Shown here piece by piece: positions 48,001-59,024 of a DNA stretch of 64,000 bases (position 1 is its first letter; each line of letters begins with the position of its first letter). Made by a program: the position numbers and the translations under genes. The stretch lies in contig NW_003122912.1 in NCBI RefSeq assembly GCF_000003605.2, positions 154,029-218,028 of the forward strand. Direction: 5' to 3'. Below the pieces are notes generated by a model. That model had not been told where the DNA came from, made no database searches, and saw only the letters and a list, made by a program, of their open reading frames with translations. This stretch comes from Saccoglossus kowalevskii. Lineage: Eukaryota > Hemichordata > Enteropneusta > Harrimaniidae.

Positions 48001-51000
48001 TTCACAATAATGTCGAATTATTTAAACTGTTCCTGTAGTAAGAACGACACGTTTGTTTTGTTTTTTTAAAGCAGCATATATGAACAATCAGACACAAAAC
48101 TGCACTTACTGATGAGTATAATACTGAAATTGAAATTGATCATGGCACCTTCGCCACAGTTTTTATGGATGAAAATAACACAACTGATGTACACTACGTC
48201 ATCTGTATGTGCACCCAAATACGGAGTCGGTATAGGGCTTATTTAAGTTATTTTTCATTAAAACGATAATCACTCATAAATCACTCATGTTACGTGAAAT
48301 ATATAAATAATAACGCTGAACATAAATAAACTTTTTGGAAGAATGATAAAACACATCAAAGTGACTTTCTAACTGACGTCCAAAAAATGATGGCGTTCAA
48401 AACACCTTATCAAAATTCAGAATCCGTAAACGGCAATACAATCCAATAACTTTTAATAGCAACTGACTATATTTACCACATCCAATTTCATCACTAAAAT
48501 CAGTTAATCTACAATTCAGATAATGATTACACCGTGATGTTTCTGGGATACATCGACCATATTCACATTCGAATCCTTGGCACGCATCACCTAATACACG
48601 ATATAAACAAAACTTAATGTTATGTATTCAGTGTTTGGCCTGAATAATAATGATGAATGATGGCATTGGTGAAGAAGCATTCCTCTGCCTTGAATGTCAT
48701 TATCATAAATATATGATATACAACATGATGTATTACCATTATTTAACGTAGTAGACTAAGATAATTTGAAATTATTTTCTTTATAATATTCAGTTCGAAG
48801 ATATAATTATATTATGCACACACTAGTCTACACTTTTGGAACAATTATTGAAAAGAAAATGAAATGGCAAGCAAGATTAATACCAACACACTGGGTAAAT
48901 TTAAGTTTGTGCCCATTATTGAGAGGAGGTAATATGCTTGCTACAATATAATAATTACAGTCACATTGTGTTATAAATCTGGCGTACGAATATAATTATA
49001 ATACTTACCACAGTACAATTCATCTTTATTGCAGGTATTGTGACCATCACAAACCATGCTACTTGTCAAACATCCCCAATTCCAATATCCACAATCAAAG
49101 GCCCCAGGTAAACTACAGTCTATTTATTGGATTCAAAATTTTAATAATTATTCAAGCAACAGTGAGTAATTCTTCATGGATTTAATCACATTATTGTATT
49201 TTGCTGGCGTGACGGAATGGGTAGAACCAGACATAGTGGCGATGTATGATTGGAAACAGACTTTCGATAAAGTGAGTGAGACATTTGACCATTTTGCCTT
49301 TTCAACTCGGTAGCAGGGTCAATCACAAATATAGCAAATCGTGTATAATAAGTTTGTAGGTGCGCCCTCGTAAATTTTATTTTGTGAAATTGACGCGTGA
49401 GTACGAACACGTGGTCTACACAGCAACATCCCTAACAAAGTAATTTGCTTCATTTATTGAAAACCACCATATATATAGTATTAATATACATCTGTCGCCG
49501 TAACGCCATAAGTTACAACGTGCCGTAATTTTGCGGTATTTCAAGGGGTATTTTCATCCTACTATATTAGGAAATGCGAACTCCAAATATGGAATGATTA
49601 CGTACGTACGCGCCCTCTAATAATAAAAACAAACATGGCTGCCACCAGGGTTTGACCGGACTCCACACAAAGAAGTTCGCTGACTCTGCTCTAAACTTTT
49701 TGGATTTCGGCATTCCCATGATGTATCCTTGGAAAGAAAAGATGTATAATAATAAGTTTATTACGAGGATNNNNNNNNNNNNNNNNNNNNNNNNNNNNNN
49801 NNNNNNNNNNNNNNNNNNNNNNNNNNNNNNNNNNNNNNNNNNNNNNNNNNNNNNNNNNNNNNNNNNNNNNNNNNNNNNNNNNNNNNNNNNNNNNNNNNNN
49901 NNNNNNNNNNNNNNNNNNNNNNNNNNNNNNNNNNNNNNNNNNNNNNNNNNNNNNNNNNNNNNNNNNNNNNNNNNNNNNNNNNNNNNNNNNNNNNNNNNNN
50001 NNNNNNNNNNNNNNNNNNNNNNTCGTAATAACCTCATATTATACACTACCAATATGACTGGGTTCTAATGATTTATTTAGTCCAAGTTATTTAATGTAGA
50101 CTACAGTGCATTGGGACTGCTATCTATATTATTCTCAATATCAATTGTGAAACCACGTTTGTGTCGTTTTTTGTGGTAGCATATTTGTTTCAAATGATTT
50201 ACCAAATATTTTAAATTAATTCAAATAATCTAAAAAAAAATATTTTTTCACTCTAATTTGTAGGAATAAATAATGACCACACTTGAATTTTCTTCTGGGA
50301 ATCAGAACTATTTATTCTTTCACATTTCTTTCCATGAAATGTATAAATCTGAACAGGTTGAGTTAGATAAGTAGCTCTTTTGACTAATATAAATCGCCCT
50401 CTCAATTTTCTTTTTATTATAAAATTATTACCAAGCTTGTAAAGTATATTTGCTAATTAAATGCACTTTATCTCGCATAACATTCCACAGCGAACATTGC
50501 ATTTGTGATGAAGAAGACTGCAATTGGTATACGTATCGAATTTTGTTTTATTATTTAACCGAGTGGTCAAGGGGTTTAGAACTGTTAACGTGATTTGTAT
50601 CTGTCAGTGAGTGGTGAGAGTGTTTCATCATAAACCCATGGCTAAACAACAGCGTCAGCGTAATCTAATTGGATTCAAAATATCACTACATTTGACATAC
50701 CGCAATCGAGTTCATCACTCCAGTCAATACAATCATTATAACCATCACACAAATTGTAGCTGTGATGAATACATATACCATTGTCACAGGTAAACATGTC
50801 GTCACTGCAAGCTGATAGAAAAATGACCAACACGTAATAAAGACGTCTTCAGGACGAAAAAAGAATTGATTGTTAAGTTGTTAAAAAATGTTTTGTCGTA
50901 TATTGTGAAAGCACTTTCCACTAAAAATTCCGTATTTAAATCAGGTATACTACATCAGTGAATTGCAGTTATCAACGTATTCAAAACACCAAAATTAATT

Positions 51001-53326
51001 ATATAAACGGATCGCCAGCTAAAGTGTCAATAACGTGCGGAGTAAAATTATTGTGGATTTCAATGTGTAAATGTTTGTTTAAAATGTTCATAGATGCATT
51101 ACTCACTGCAGTTTATCTCATCGCTCAGATCTTGACAATGTATGTAGCCATCGCATACATCCCACTCAGATATGCACTTGTAGCCATCGCACTGCAATTC
51201 GTTATAATCACATGCTGGAAGCAAATCAACATTGTATAATATTTTCAAGATTCGAGAGATCCACTTAGACGCGTGGACGAGTAAAATGAGATTTATGTAC
51301 GTTATGTGCTGTTAAAATGTATGTGTTCTACTTACTGCAATTGCGTTCATCACTGAGGTCGCCGCAATTGTCATAATTATTGCACACGTAATGTGAGTGA
51401 ATACATCGACCATTATCACACAGAAAGTCATCTGTGGTATTGCATGCTGTAATGCAATGAACGACATTAGCATGAAATATATCAACTTCAAATGTTTACT
51501 TACTTAAATTATCGTGAGTCAAGCGAATTCAGTTACCTGTAACAAAGTAGTTCGGTAGTAATCCATTACATTCTTGGGTTACATTTAGCCCAGTTAATCT
51601 CAAATTACCTAATTTATTAGCAGCGAACTTTGGCACACCAGCTCAAATAGTGTACCACAGTCATGTTGCAATTTATCGTATTCGTTACTAGGTGTATTTC
51701 CTTTCTTGTATAAGAAATGCTGGTAAAAGTAGACGTTTCTATATACAGAATTGAACTACAAGGGTCCCTCCCGCCACAATAAATTGAACTGCTTGTAGAC
51801 AGAGGAATCATAATTCTGTTCATAGGATGACGATTAAATACTCACAACAAAAATATTCATCTTCGCCATATTCGCAGTGGTTATGATCGTCACATTTCAC
51901 TGTTGAGGGTAGACACCGCCCATTGTTGCATGTGAAATGGTCGCCCTGGCAGTCTGACAAACAATGGACAGTATGATTATTGATTTGTTTTTAAATGTTT
52001 TTGAGCCAGGCGACAGTTCTGGACATTGAGTGTCACTGTTGTCTCTCCTGCAAGTGCTAGTGTTGACACATAAGTCATATCTCTCTATCAAATGGCAATT
52101 TTAATGCGCTATCCTGGTGTCAACCAGACTCGGTCAAACACAAGCACTTATAATTATTGATTAGTCTTATTCAATTTGCAATAAAAAAGGGTGCAATTGC
52201 AACTTTCTAGCAATATAAATTCGGTTATTGATTAGTCAAAGAATAACAATTTATATACTTACCACAACCAGTTTCGTCACTCCAGTCCTGACAATGATTA
52301 TACCCGTCGCATATATGTCCTTTATATATGCAAATGCCTGTATCACATCTAAGTTGGTTACTGTAACAAGCTGTGAATACAATTTCGGTAGTATGTAATC
52401 AAATGACATACTTTTAAACAGTGTTTTGGTAGCTATATTGTTGCATGTGGCATTCGCATGTTGATGTGTACGTTATTTTAAGTCAATAATTTCTCATGCA
52501 TGATCATGGTCTTTTTTTACAGAGAAACGGGCATGTTCCATAAAAATATTGACGTTTTGAACGGCTTTGTGTCACTAAGTTATGTCAAGAGCGGACTTAG
52601 AAGAGTCTTTTATATTAATTAACATACTAAAAATTATGTAAATGTCATCATATACTTTTTTGGGAAACCACACCTCAATCTTATTTCGTGTATAACATAA
52701 GTGGAACTCGCGTAAAATATGTTATTGTTTTTTTTTTAAATTAAATCGGAACCAAAGTATGAACATCTTTAGATACTGTGCAAAATATCGATACATCGAA
52801 AAAGAGTGTATATATGTGACTTAATTAATCCCTAAACATTGTATCTGATTAGGTATAAATTTAGAACTAAGATTTGTTTGTTTTCAAAACTGTTGTGGAT
52901 AATAAAGTGAAAAACTAGTGGTATAATTTGTTATGGTTTATTACGATTCCACATAAAATTATTACACCTATGTTTACACAGGGATCAAATTATCTTACTA
53001 ATCTGAGATTAGATTATATTTAGAACAAGGTTATTTTTTCATGAAACAGCATATTAACCATGTTTTTTTCTATTTTTAATCTTCGATCGACATGTAAACG
53101 TTTGGAAACATGTTGACTCAAATGAAATAATGTCATGTTGCAATGATTCAACAATGTATTTTTTAGGACTTACTGCAGTTAAGTTCATCACTCCAGTCGT
53201 CACAATCAGGATATCCATTACACTGATTCCAGTGGAAAATACACTGTCCATTGTCACATATAAACATATCATCATAATCATACCAATCATAATAATAGTA
53301 GTAATAATCGTTCATATTAGTACACT
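39641..53326 (-). CDS. Multi-LDLa / EGF / ZP-domain protein (core of gene, 5' end unresolved)
   Basis: At least 26 exons joined by consistent phases encode about 1,090 residues: 19 LDL-receptor class A modules, one EGF module, then a ZP module. LDLa modules are about 40-residue, six-cysteine, calcium-binding ligand-recognition units; ZP modules polymerise into extracellular filaments. A secreted or cell-surface matrix protein is inferred. LDLa exons in transcript order: 53174-53326, 52263-52370, 51846-51953, 51336-51446, 51107-51214, 50701-50811, 49009-49119, 48477-48590, 47739-47858, 47434-47547, 47218-47337, 46768-46875, 46547-46660, 46271-46390, 46061-46171, 45171-45281, 44855-44962, 44635-44745, 43626-43781. 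EGF: 42187-42297. ZP: 41815-42020, 40952-41142, 40314-40568, 40013-40196, 39800-39897, 39641-39653. Splice-site dinucleotides fit GT-AG throughout. No named orthologue is recognised. A signal-peptide exon at 57604-57663 is the likely start, but the joining exon was not found; a split into two genes near 48.1 kb is possible. Confidence 0.82.
42187..42297 (-). CDS. EGF-like module exon
   Basis: A single phase 1-1 exon encoding a six-cysteine EGF fold: NPCQNDGLC, then [16 protein letters not shown]. The pattern C-x4-C-x5-C-x10-C-x-C-x8-C is typical of non-calcium EGF modules; there is no D-x-D/N-E calcium signature before the first cysteine. It links the LDLa array to the ZP module. Confidence 0.92.
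42440..42708. mobile_element. TTAA-flanked MITE, copy 1 (intronic)
   Basis: 269-bp element with inverted ends AGGGCGGTAGTCGTTGCGC and, at the right, the complement of AGCGCGATAGTCGTCGCGC, flanked by TTAA (42436-42439 and 42709-42712). TTAA target use fits piggyBac or Kolobok derivatives. No coding content. A second copy, inverted, lies at 59025-59305. Confidence 0.85.
43626..45281 (-). CDS. LDLa modules 16-19
   Basis: Modules 16 (45171-45281) and 17 (44855-44962) are canonical. Module 18 (44635-44745) lacks the first and third cysteines (YDSALHSQC, then NNGRVIP), which form one disulfide in this fold, while keeping the other four and ASDE. Module 19 (43626-43781) is 52 codons because of a Tyr/His-rich loop ([20 protein letters not shown]) between its second and third cysteines; its calcium box DGSDEENC is intact. 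Confidence 0.85.
45765..46050. other. Intronic island of unusual base composition
   Basis: Between LDLa modules 15 and 16 a stretch of about 280 bp is richer in GC than the surrounding intron and has an open minus-strand frame of about 90 codons. I recognise no domain. It may be a fragment of an unidentified repeat. Confidence 0.25.
46061..47858 (-). CDS. LDLa modules 9-15
   Basis: Seven closely spaced phase 1-1 exons of 108-120 nt. All six cysteines are present in each. Module 9 has [11 protein letters not shown] with a three-residue spread before the last cysteine. Module 11 reads [11 protein letters not shown], with extra residues in the calcium box. Module 14 (46271-46390) has an extended YYDNDC. 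Modules 12, 13 and 15 are canonical. The 34-40 residue spacing is typical of LDL-receptor repeats. Confidence 0.88.
48110..48210 (-). pseudogene. Probable decayed LDLa exon (or alternative first exon)
   Basis: A perfect GTAAGT donor follows a minus-strand frame in which TGT-GGC-GAA-GGT-GCC resembles the DNA of the TGTGGCGATTGG...GATGAA part of intact LDLa exons, preceded by a further TGT in the place of the fourth cysteine. An acceptor-like CAG near 48211 would make it a phase 1-1 exon like its neighbours, but the later cysteines and the SDE box are gone. The same segment contains an ATG (48141-48143) followed by [11 protein letters not shown], a hydrophobic run that could serve as a short signal sequence for a promoter inside the gene. 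Confidence 0.35.
48477..49119 (-). CDS. LDLa modules 7-8 (divergent)
   Basis: Module 7 (49009-49119) has six cysteines but a Trp-rich middle (CGYWNWGC) and NKDELYC in place of the acidic box, so it probably lacks normal calcium coordination. Module 8 (48477-48590) reads [11 protein letters not shown], one residue longer than usual between the fifth cysteine and SDE. Both exons are phase 1-1 and flanked by large introns. Confidence 0.8.
49485..50045. mobile_element. Hairpin-bearing MITE-like insertion, copy 2 (intronic, gapped)
   Basis: Inverted copy of the element at 13576-13935, sharing for example the stretch around 49690-49740 and the segment near 49490-49570. The assembly gap 49771-50022 falls exactly between the two expected arms of the hairpin (TTTATTACGAG at its left, TCGTAATAACCTC at its right). 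Lies in the intron between LDLa modules 6 and 7. Confidence 0.7.
49771..50022. other. Assembly gap (N run)
   Basis: 252 Ns within the hairpin element; exons of the LDLa gene could also be hidden here if the gap is larger than shown. Confidence 0.95.
50557..50605 (+). repeat. tRNA-like fragment (Ser/Leu-type A box)
   Basis: ACCGAGTGGTCAAGGGG matches the D-arm/A-box of tRNA-Ser or tRNA-Leu. No matching B box or acceptor stem was found, so it is a fragment of a tRNA-derived repeat at best. Confidence 0.3.
50701..53326 (-). CDS. LDLa modules 1-6
   Basis: Six phase 1-1 exons. Module 1 (53174-53326) has a Tyr/Asp-rich insert ([13 protein letters not shown]) between its first and second cysteines, then a normal CDNGQCI...DWSDELNC core. 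Modules 2, 4, 5 and 6 have the standard acidic calcium box (DWSDE or DLSDE). Module 3 (51846-51953) keeps six cysteines but reads EYGEDEYFC, so Asp-x-Ser-Asp-Glu is altered and calcium binding is doubtful. A hairpin MITE sits in the intron downstream of module 6. Confidence 0.85.
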
Positions 53327-53329
53327 CTA

Positions 53330-56300
53330 AAAAGGTAATAGATAATTAATTTCAGAAAAACCGCAATCACCAACATGACTTGAATAAATTGAATTATCTC
53401 CTGAGAACAGTCTATAAAGTTTTGTTTCAGAATAAATGCCATTTGAGGTTGATAGGTTACAACTATATTGTAATAAAAGATAATAATATTTTCGGACCTT
53501 GGTTTTAGTGAATGGTTGAATGCTTCAAATACACACAGAAACTTCAATGTACTATATTTAAGCAATAATCTCTCACTGAAGGTAGCGAGATATTTCACAA
53601 TTTATGATGAGTTATTATTTAAGTGGCTTTAAGCAATGGAAACAACACAAAATGTTTGAGCTAAACAGTACATTCGACTCCTCGTTTTCGTTAAAATAAC
53701 TGTTCCATTTATCTAACATACACATATTATAATGTCCTTCATTGCAGTACATAAACAGAATTAAAGCTAACTATCAAAGAGTAATGATTTATTAATAACA
53801 TTTTCTATTCATATGTTTGACCTATCATGGAAAAATGATTGTCCTCAAGCTGATATTCAGGCCCTGAACAATTTAAGTATTAATTTGGAATGTCTTTTTT
53901 AAATATTTTTAATTAAAAGTGGAATTATCTCGGAAAGTAATCTTTAGTGTGTGAGCGATATCTGCGACACGGTGACATGAACGCAATTTAGTTGAAATTG
54001 AGAGGACATATATATATATCATTATTCAAAAGATATAAGAAGAAATTCATTTACTCTTTTACAGGTACTATTCACTAGAAATAGGAATATTCATTAACTG
54101 TATATGTAACCAATGTCAATACTCGTTCATGTGAATTGAATTGTTCACTTGTGGAATAATTTAGCAATTCCAGTAATGTCATCTAATTAGATTTTCGTTT
54201 TGCTGGGTGGTTAAAAGAAATTTGCTGGAATTTTTGTTGTTTAACATTTGCTTGTACATATCAAAACTGAATAGATGGATGGACGGTCGACAGACCATTG
54301 AATAAATAAATTATCCTTCCAAAAATGTAAAACAAGTTCTTGTCCAATCACAATAGTGTATTTATGCACTGGTATATAGTACATAACTGCGTATTTTCTG
54401 TCAAAATGTTCCTTGTTTTGTTTCCTTGGCTTAGCATTTAGAAGTTACTGCCAATTTAAGAATTGATCAAAACACGTAGCGTTGTGTTTCTGTTTCAAAA
54501 CGCGATTGGTGTAATTTATTTCAAGTCAGGATTATGTTTGAACCACAAATATATTGCCTACATTAAACAACTTCTGTGTACATGTATTACCTTGATACTG
54601 GCGTTTATCATGCTGGGCTTTTCTCAACAGACTGCTGTAATCCTGGAACCAAGAAGATACATGCGTATCAGCGTATGATAAAGAAAGGCATTATGGTTTT
54701 ATGAAAATATCAGCTCAGTTTCTATTTATATTTAACGGCTATACGAAGTTCAAACACTGTAGTTTTGGATTAATCTCACCTGACGGTTAGAGCTAGTCAA
54801 ATAGGAGAAAAGAGAAACTAACATGCAAATTATTCTAAAATAGTACTTTGGTATAGTAGATATAGTCAGATATAATAACATATTCATATCTTCAGTCTAG
54901 CAACAAACTTATTGGAGTATATAGCTAGTCGTCGAAATATTGATTATCGTGCTAATTGGATGTTGATAACAAACAAACAAACAAAAAGGTAGGGTTATTT
55001 AAGTTACATAATGACATAATTCCACTCGACTATATGTGTAATATGAGTACTCAACTGGTATGGCTTGTGACATTATTCAGATTGAAACTACTTAATTTTG
55101 TTTTTCTCACCTCTTCGTTTTCATGTCTTCCTGATAGTGTGCTTTGTTCACCCACCGAACCATCGCCTGGCCTCTGCAGAGTCCTGTGGAATGGTACGTC
55201 ATCAGCTGTAACATACTGGAAGATGAGATATTATAAGTCAATGCCGGATAATTTCATATTCAACAAAAATGGTAATAACACGTGGGCAGTGTCGTTATAC
55301 GAATAATTTCTAATGAATGGAGTGGAAATATTGTTTTACCTTGTAGTCATTCGCCTTAACCCGATGATTTGAATAATAATATTTTGCTCAATCATCGTTG
55401 TTGTATTTATATATTATCTTAATGAATCCATATAGTTTACTATTGAATGTAGTGTTTTCGAGATGTGACAACTGACGGTATACTGACACATAGTATAATT
55501 ACCTACAATATATATACATGTAACCTTTTCAGGTCATAATATGAACCTGATCAATCAAGACTTCGCTACTTTTCCTATCAGTTTCGCAGATATTGAGATG
55601 ATCGAGACGTCTAATTTGTGACGACACTGTTTAAATTATCCAGTAATTAATTTGTTCGTTATATGAGTGCAGAATACGCAAATAAGATTCTAATTAATTA
55701 TATATGATTGGATTTGTGAAATTATGGTAATGTTCATCTTCACTGGGTTTTGCAGACGGTCAAACAATTATTTTTAATTGAAGTAAAACATGTTTGCAGG
55801 TGTTAACTAGTTCTATTCACAGGGAACTCGTTAACTCCAAAAACAGGGCGGGCAGGGTTATTATTTGTTTGATGATCTTTACAATTACAGTTGCTCGGAC
55901 GTACTCGGTCCCTCTGAATGATCATATCCCTCGTATAACATTCTCGAAAATAAATGTCCCCAAGGTGGAATGTAACATCGGTCACGGAAATGTACATGTA
56001 CATGTCGCTCATGTTAGGAATTGGGAAACGCTTTAAAGCAAAATACCACATATTAAATCTCAATTGTATGTTTCTTGATCAGTATCTTTGCAAAATTGTA
56101 ACATTGAAGATCACGTTAACAACTTCATACCGTGACGAAACGGGGAGAAGAGAACTAAATTGGCGACGAATAAGTAATTATTCAACAGGTAAATAAACAA
56201 AGACTTAAAATTAATATGCGAATTATAGAAAATATGGAAACGTGTCCGGCGAGGTATACATTAACACTTACTCACAATAAAAAAGGCAGTCAATTTCTTC

Positions 56301-56760
56301 GAGAGGGACACATGTCACACAACCGTATGATCATGGCTGAGCAAAAATGTCATGCAACAACGTAAATATATATTATGTGTGTCTGAAAGGCAAATCTAGA
56401 TGCAGTTTTGCTTTATAGTAGCCCATACGTAACAATCATATGTATGGTGATATGAACGAAATGCTATGACCAAAGCTCAAATGCCGCTTGGACTGAACTG
56501 TTGAACTGTTCTCAATTACTGCAGCTGATTTATGACAGCAAGTTTGCTGATATGTCTTATTATGTAGACGTCTCAGACGTCTTTGAATCTCGCTCCACGG
56601 GCAACATAACGCCTTGAATGCACGTGAACCTTGTTCAGTCGTTCCGTAGCGACATTAGCGAAGTGTAGCCTAGTGTTGATATGTTGCAACGTAACGAGAA
56701 GTCGATTGGAATAAATGAATGAATGGATCATGCCCTAGAGCAGTAATACCCTCGACTCTA
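53330..56760. other. Large intron or intergenic stretch upstream of LDLa module 1
   Basis: No LDLa, EGF or other domain recognised. A higher-GC patch at 55110-55190 has minus-strand splice-like edges (acceptor TTCCACAG, donor GAG-GTGAG), and one frame, RPGDGSVGEQSTLSGRHENEE using an internal acceptor, could be a short acidic exon. Its exit phase does not join the phase 1 entry of module 1, so it is not annotated as coding. Confidence 0.35.
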
Positions 56761-56769
56761 TGACACTTC

Positions 56770-57140
56770 TATGAAACTAACCCGATTTCAACCTCGCTGT
56801 ACACTTTACGTTGTGTTCAACCAAGACATACCGCGGCCGGATATTGCACTCACGCAAACTGTTTTGTGGAGTTCGGGAATACTGCCAGCAATCAAGTTAG
56901 TTGTTGGTAAGATATCCCAAAGGTGTGTGAATCTGGAATTATTCGCGTTTCGTCTTGACACCACTTGCGGTTATTGAGATCGCGATTGGTCACGGGAATG
57001 ATGGAGTCCTCAAAAACAATTCTGTTCCGACGTCCCCCAACAAGCTGGGTAATAGCATTCTGATGTATTCCTGCTTTAAGCATACCAATTGCTTTTCCAG
57101 AGTTGCACCAAAATAAATTTCTTTGGACGGAATAAATTTT
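56770..57140 (-). mobile_element. Tc1-like transposase remnant
   Basis: The minus-strand frame contains SGKAIGMLKAGIHQNAITQ followed by RRNRI, matching the N-terminal helix-turn-helix of Tc1-type transposases (RGKAIGMLEAGxSQxxVA, then HRSTI). In another frame LRECNIRPRYVLVEHNVKC (about 56865-56810) corresponds to the L-R-x-R-x-I-R-P-R segment before the catalytic domain. The DDE core is not visible. An old, truncated copy, probably in the first intron of the LDLa/ZP gene. Confidence 0.6.
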
Positions 57141-57603
57141 ACACACACGAGTGCCGGGTTCAAATATCTTCTAAAACGAATAGTTCACATGTCACCGTGC
57201 CACGTCACGAAGACTCTCCAGCAACTGGTGTACAACTTAGTCACTCGCTCTGCACATTCACTCATCAGAGAAGTTAAATTCGGTTGCCTGTTATTTTTGC
57301 TTACTTTATTTACTTTTCAGATAGATTTTTTTCATGTATATGTTTAGTATATGTTTTTGAAAATGATTTTCATGTCCAGGGTCAGTATCACTGACTGATT
57401 GGCATCTAAATATTGGTTACATATATCGGGTGTTCATGATCAGAAGCTTAATTTTGACCATGTCATCTCGTAAGTGTTTCATAATATATGTAATCATTTC
57501 TTCTGTTATCATGTGTGACTTGTAAATAGCTAGAAGATGCATTAATATATGGCAAATTGGAGATAAGCAACGTGTAAAATAGAATAACAAACTAATGACC
57601 TAC

Positions 57604-57663
57604 CTGTTGAATGGTTAATGCTGCCACATATAGTGCAATTAGTGTTAGTTTTCTTACGACCAT
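57604..57663 (-). CDS. Signal-peptide exon, probably of the LDLa/EGF/ZP gene
   Basis: ATG at 57661-57663 opens MVVRKLTLIALYVAALTIQQ: a basic start, a hydrophobic core, then a polar end, typical of a secretory signal peptide. The exon ends in CAG with donor GTAGGT, phase 0. Two bases before the ATG lies a good acceptor (TAATTTTCAG) with a branch-like TACTAAT. A non-coding first exon ending TACTG-GTAAGT at about 57821 fits upstream. Orientation and position suit the 5' end of the LDLa gene, but LDLa module 1 enters in phase 1, so at least one linking exon is missing; it could instead start a separate gene. Confidence 0.5.
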
Positions 57664-57820
57664 TTCTGAAAATTAGTATTATTTTTATGAATCGGTGATT
57701 TTTTAATGTCGCACATTCTGGTGGACAAATTAGTAATTACCTCTAAGTAAAGAAAGAAAGTCAAAGAACATTCATTGTACAAATGCATAACATAGTGGGT
57801 AAAAAGAAAACTAAACTTAC

Positions 57821-57860
57821 CAGTACTCCGAGGTTCTTCCTGCACTGGCTCCAGAAGGTA
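57821..57860 (-). promoter_or_regulatory. Putative 5' untranslated exon and promoter
   Basis: Minus-strand sequence ending in a perfect donor (ACTG then GTAAGT) at 57821. About 40 bases upstream is an AT-rich AAATATATTT run that could act as a TATA element, and further up a POU-like ATGCAGATGCAT. Inferred from spacing only. Confidence 0.35.
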
Positions 57861-59024
57861 TGAAAACTATGCTCTTTCTGTGCGTAAATATATTTTCTTT
57901 AATTATGCATCTGCATCATGTGAAAGAACTGCAATGATTGGTCATGGTTTATCTAGTATATAACTTGCACAATGAAATGTAGTTGATGTTTTTGCCAAAA
58001 CCATTGAAACTAGGTACCCGGATTGCACGCTTAATAGAACTTTGGTCTAAGTAATTATGCAATATGGTGGAAACTATCCAGACGAAACTTCATTCGTGTA
58101 TGTATTGAACAAACCGATCCATTAAAAAAATAACAGTATGTTAAATATATACTTTTAATTAAAACAAAATTTAACAAATTATCGTGTATTATATGCTCGT
58201 CATATGCTGTAAATCAATGTGTGTAGCACTGCACTGTACTGTACTGTACTAACAGCTGTTTGTCGTGAGCACGGGTGTTTTTTTTTTGTGTTTTTTCTTT
58301 TTTTTACATTCTTTTGATCACAATTACAAATATATTTTCGTGTATTGCTTCATGTTAAAATGATTTATGTTGAATATGTGTAACTGTGTTCCAAAACAGG
58401 GGGCCCATTGTTTCCCAAACGGATCGTTTGGCTGTGAAAGTTTCGTATATTTTCCCTGGTTTGTAGGAATCTGAAAAACGCGTTTCCCAACTTGCCTTTT
58501 TATTTAGTTTCATAAAGTGAATATATATCGGGGGATTAATCGCATGTATTTGATTATCACTTCACGCTCTGACTTTTTTGCGGGGGTGGTGCATGTTTAC
58601 TTCAATTTGAAATATTTGCCATGCTTCTTATTATGGGTTATTTGTTTACTAGTGGTAGTTCGAATTTATTATTTTATCATATTCAACTGAACGAAGCAAT
58701 TTAAAATACGCACATTCCGCCTATTGATAAAATAGATGGCATGCCACTCGTGCGTAATCTGTGCTTCTTTGCAAATTCTAACTGTAGCGTTGAAGCTAAC
58801 CCACCTTTGACAATTGCCCATTGTTGTCAGCTTGGCCAGATGTTACATAACTTGTTGCTTATAGTGAGTTACACATGTGATCAATGCTGTATAAACTCTG
58901 TACTTTGTTTACTATGGGCACTAAAGTAATATAGCGCGTGGCCGAAATATAATTGTGTCACTGAACATAAACGTATAAAACATTGTTTTTTTTGTGTTTG
59001 TTATGAGCTGTTATTTCTCATTAA

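Noticed and set aside
54956-55306. Plus-strand frame of 116 codons with three cysteines
   Set aside because: No recognisable domain and no supporting splice or start context; the GC-richer part could equally be a minus-strand exon.
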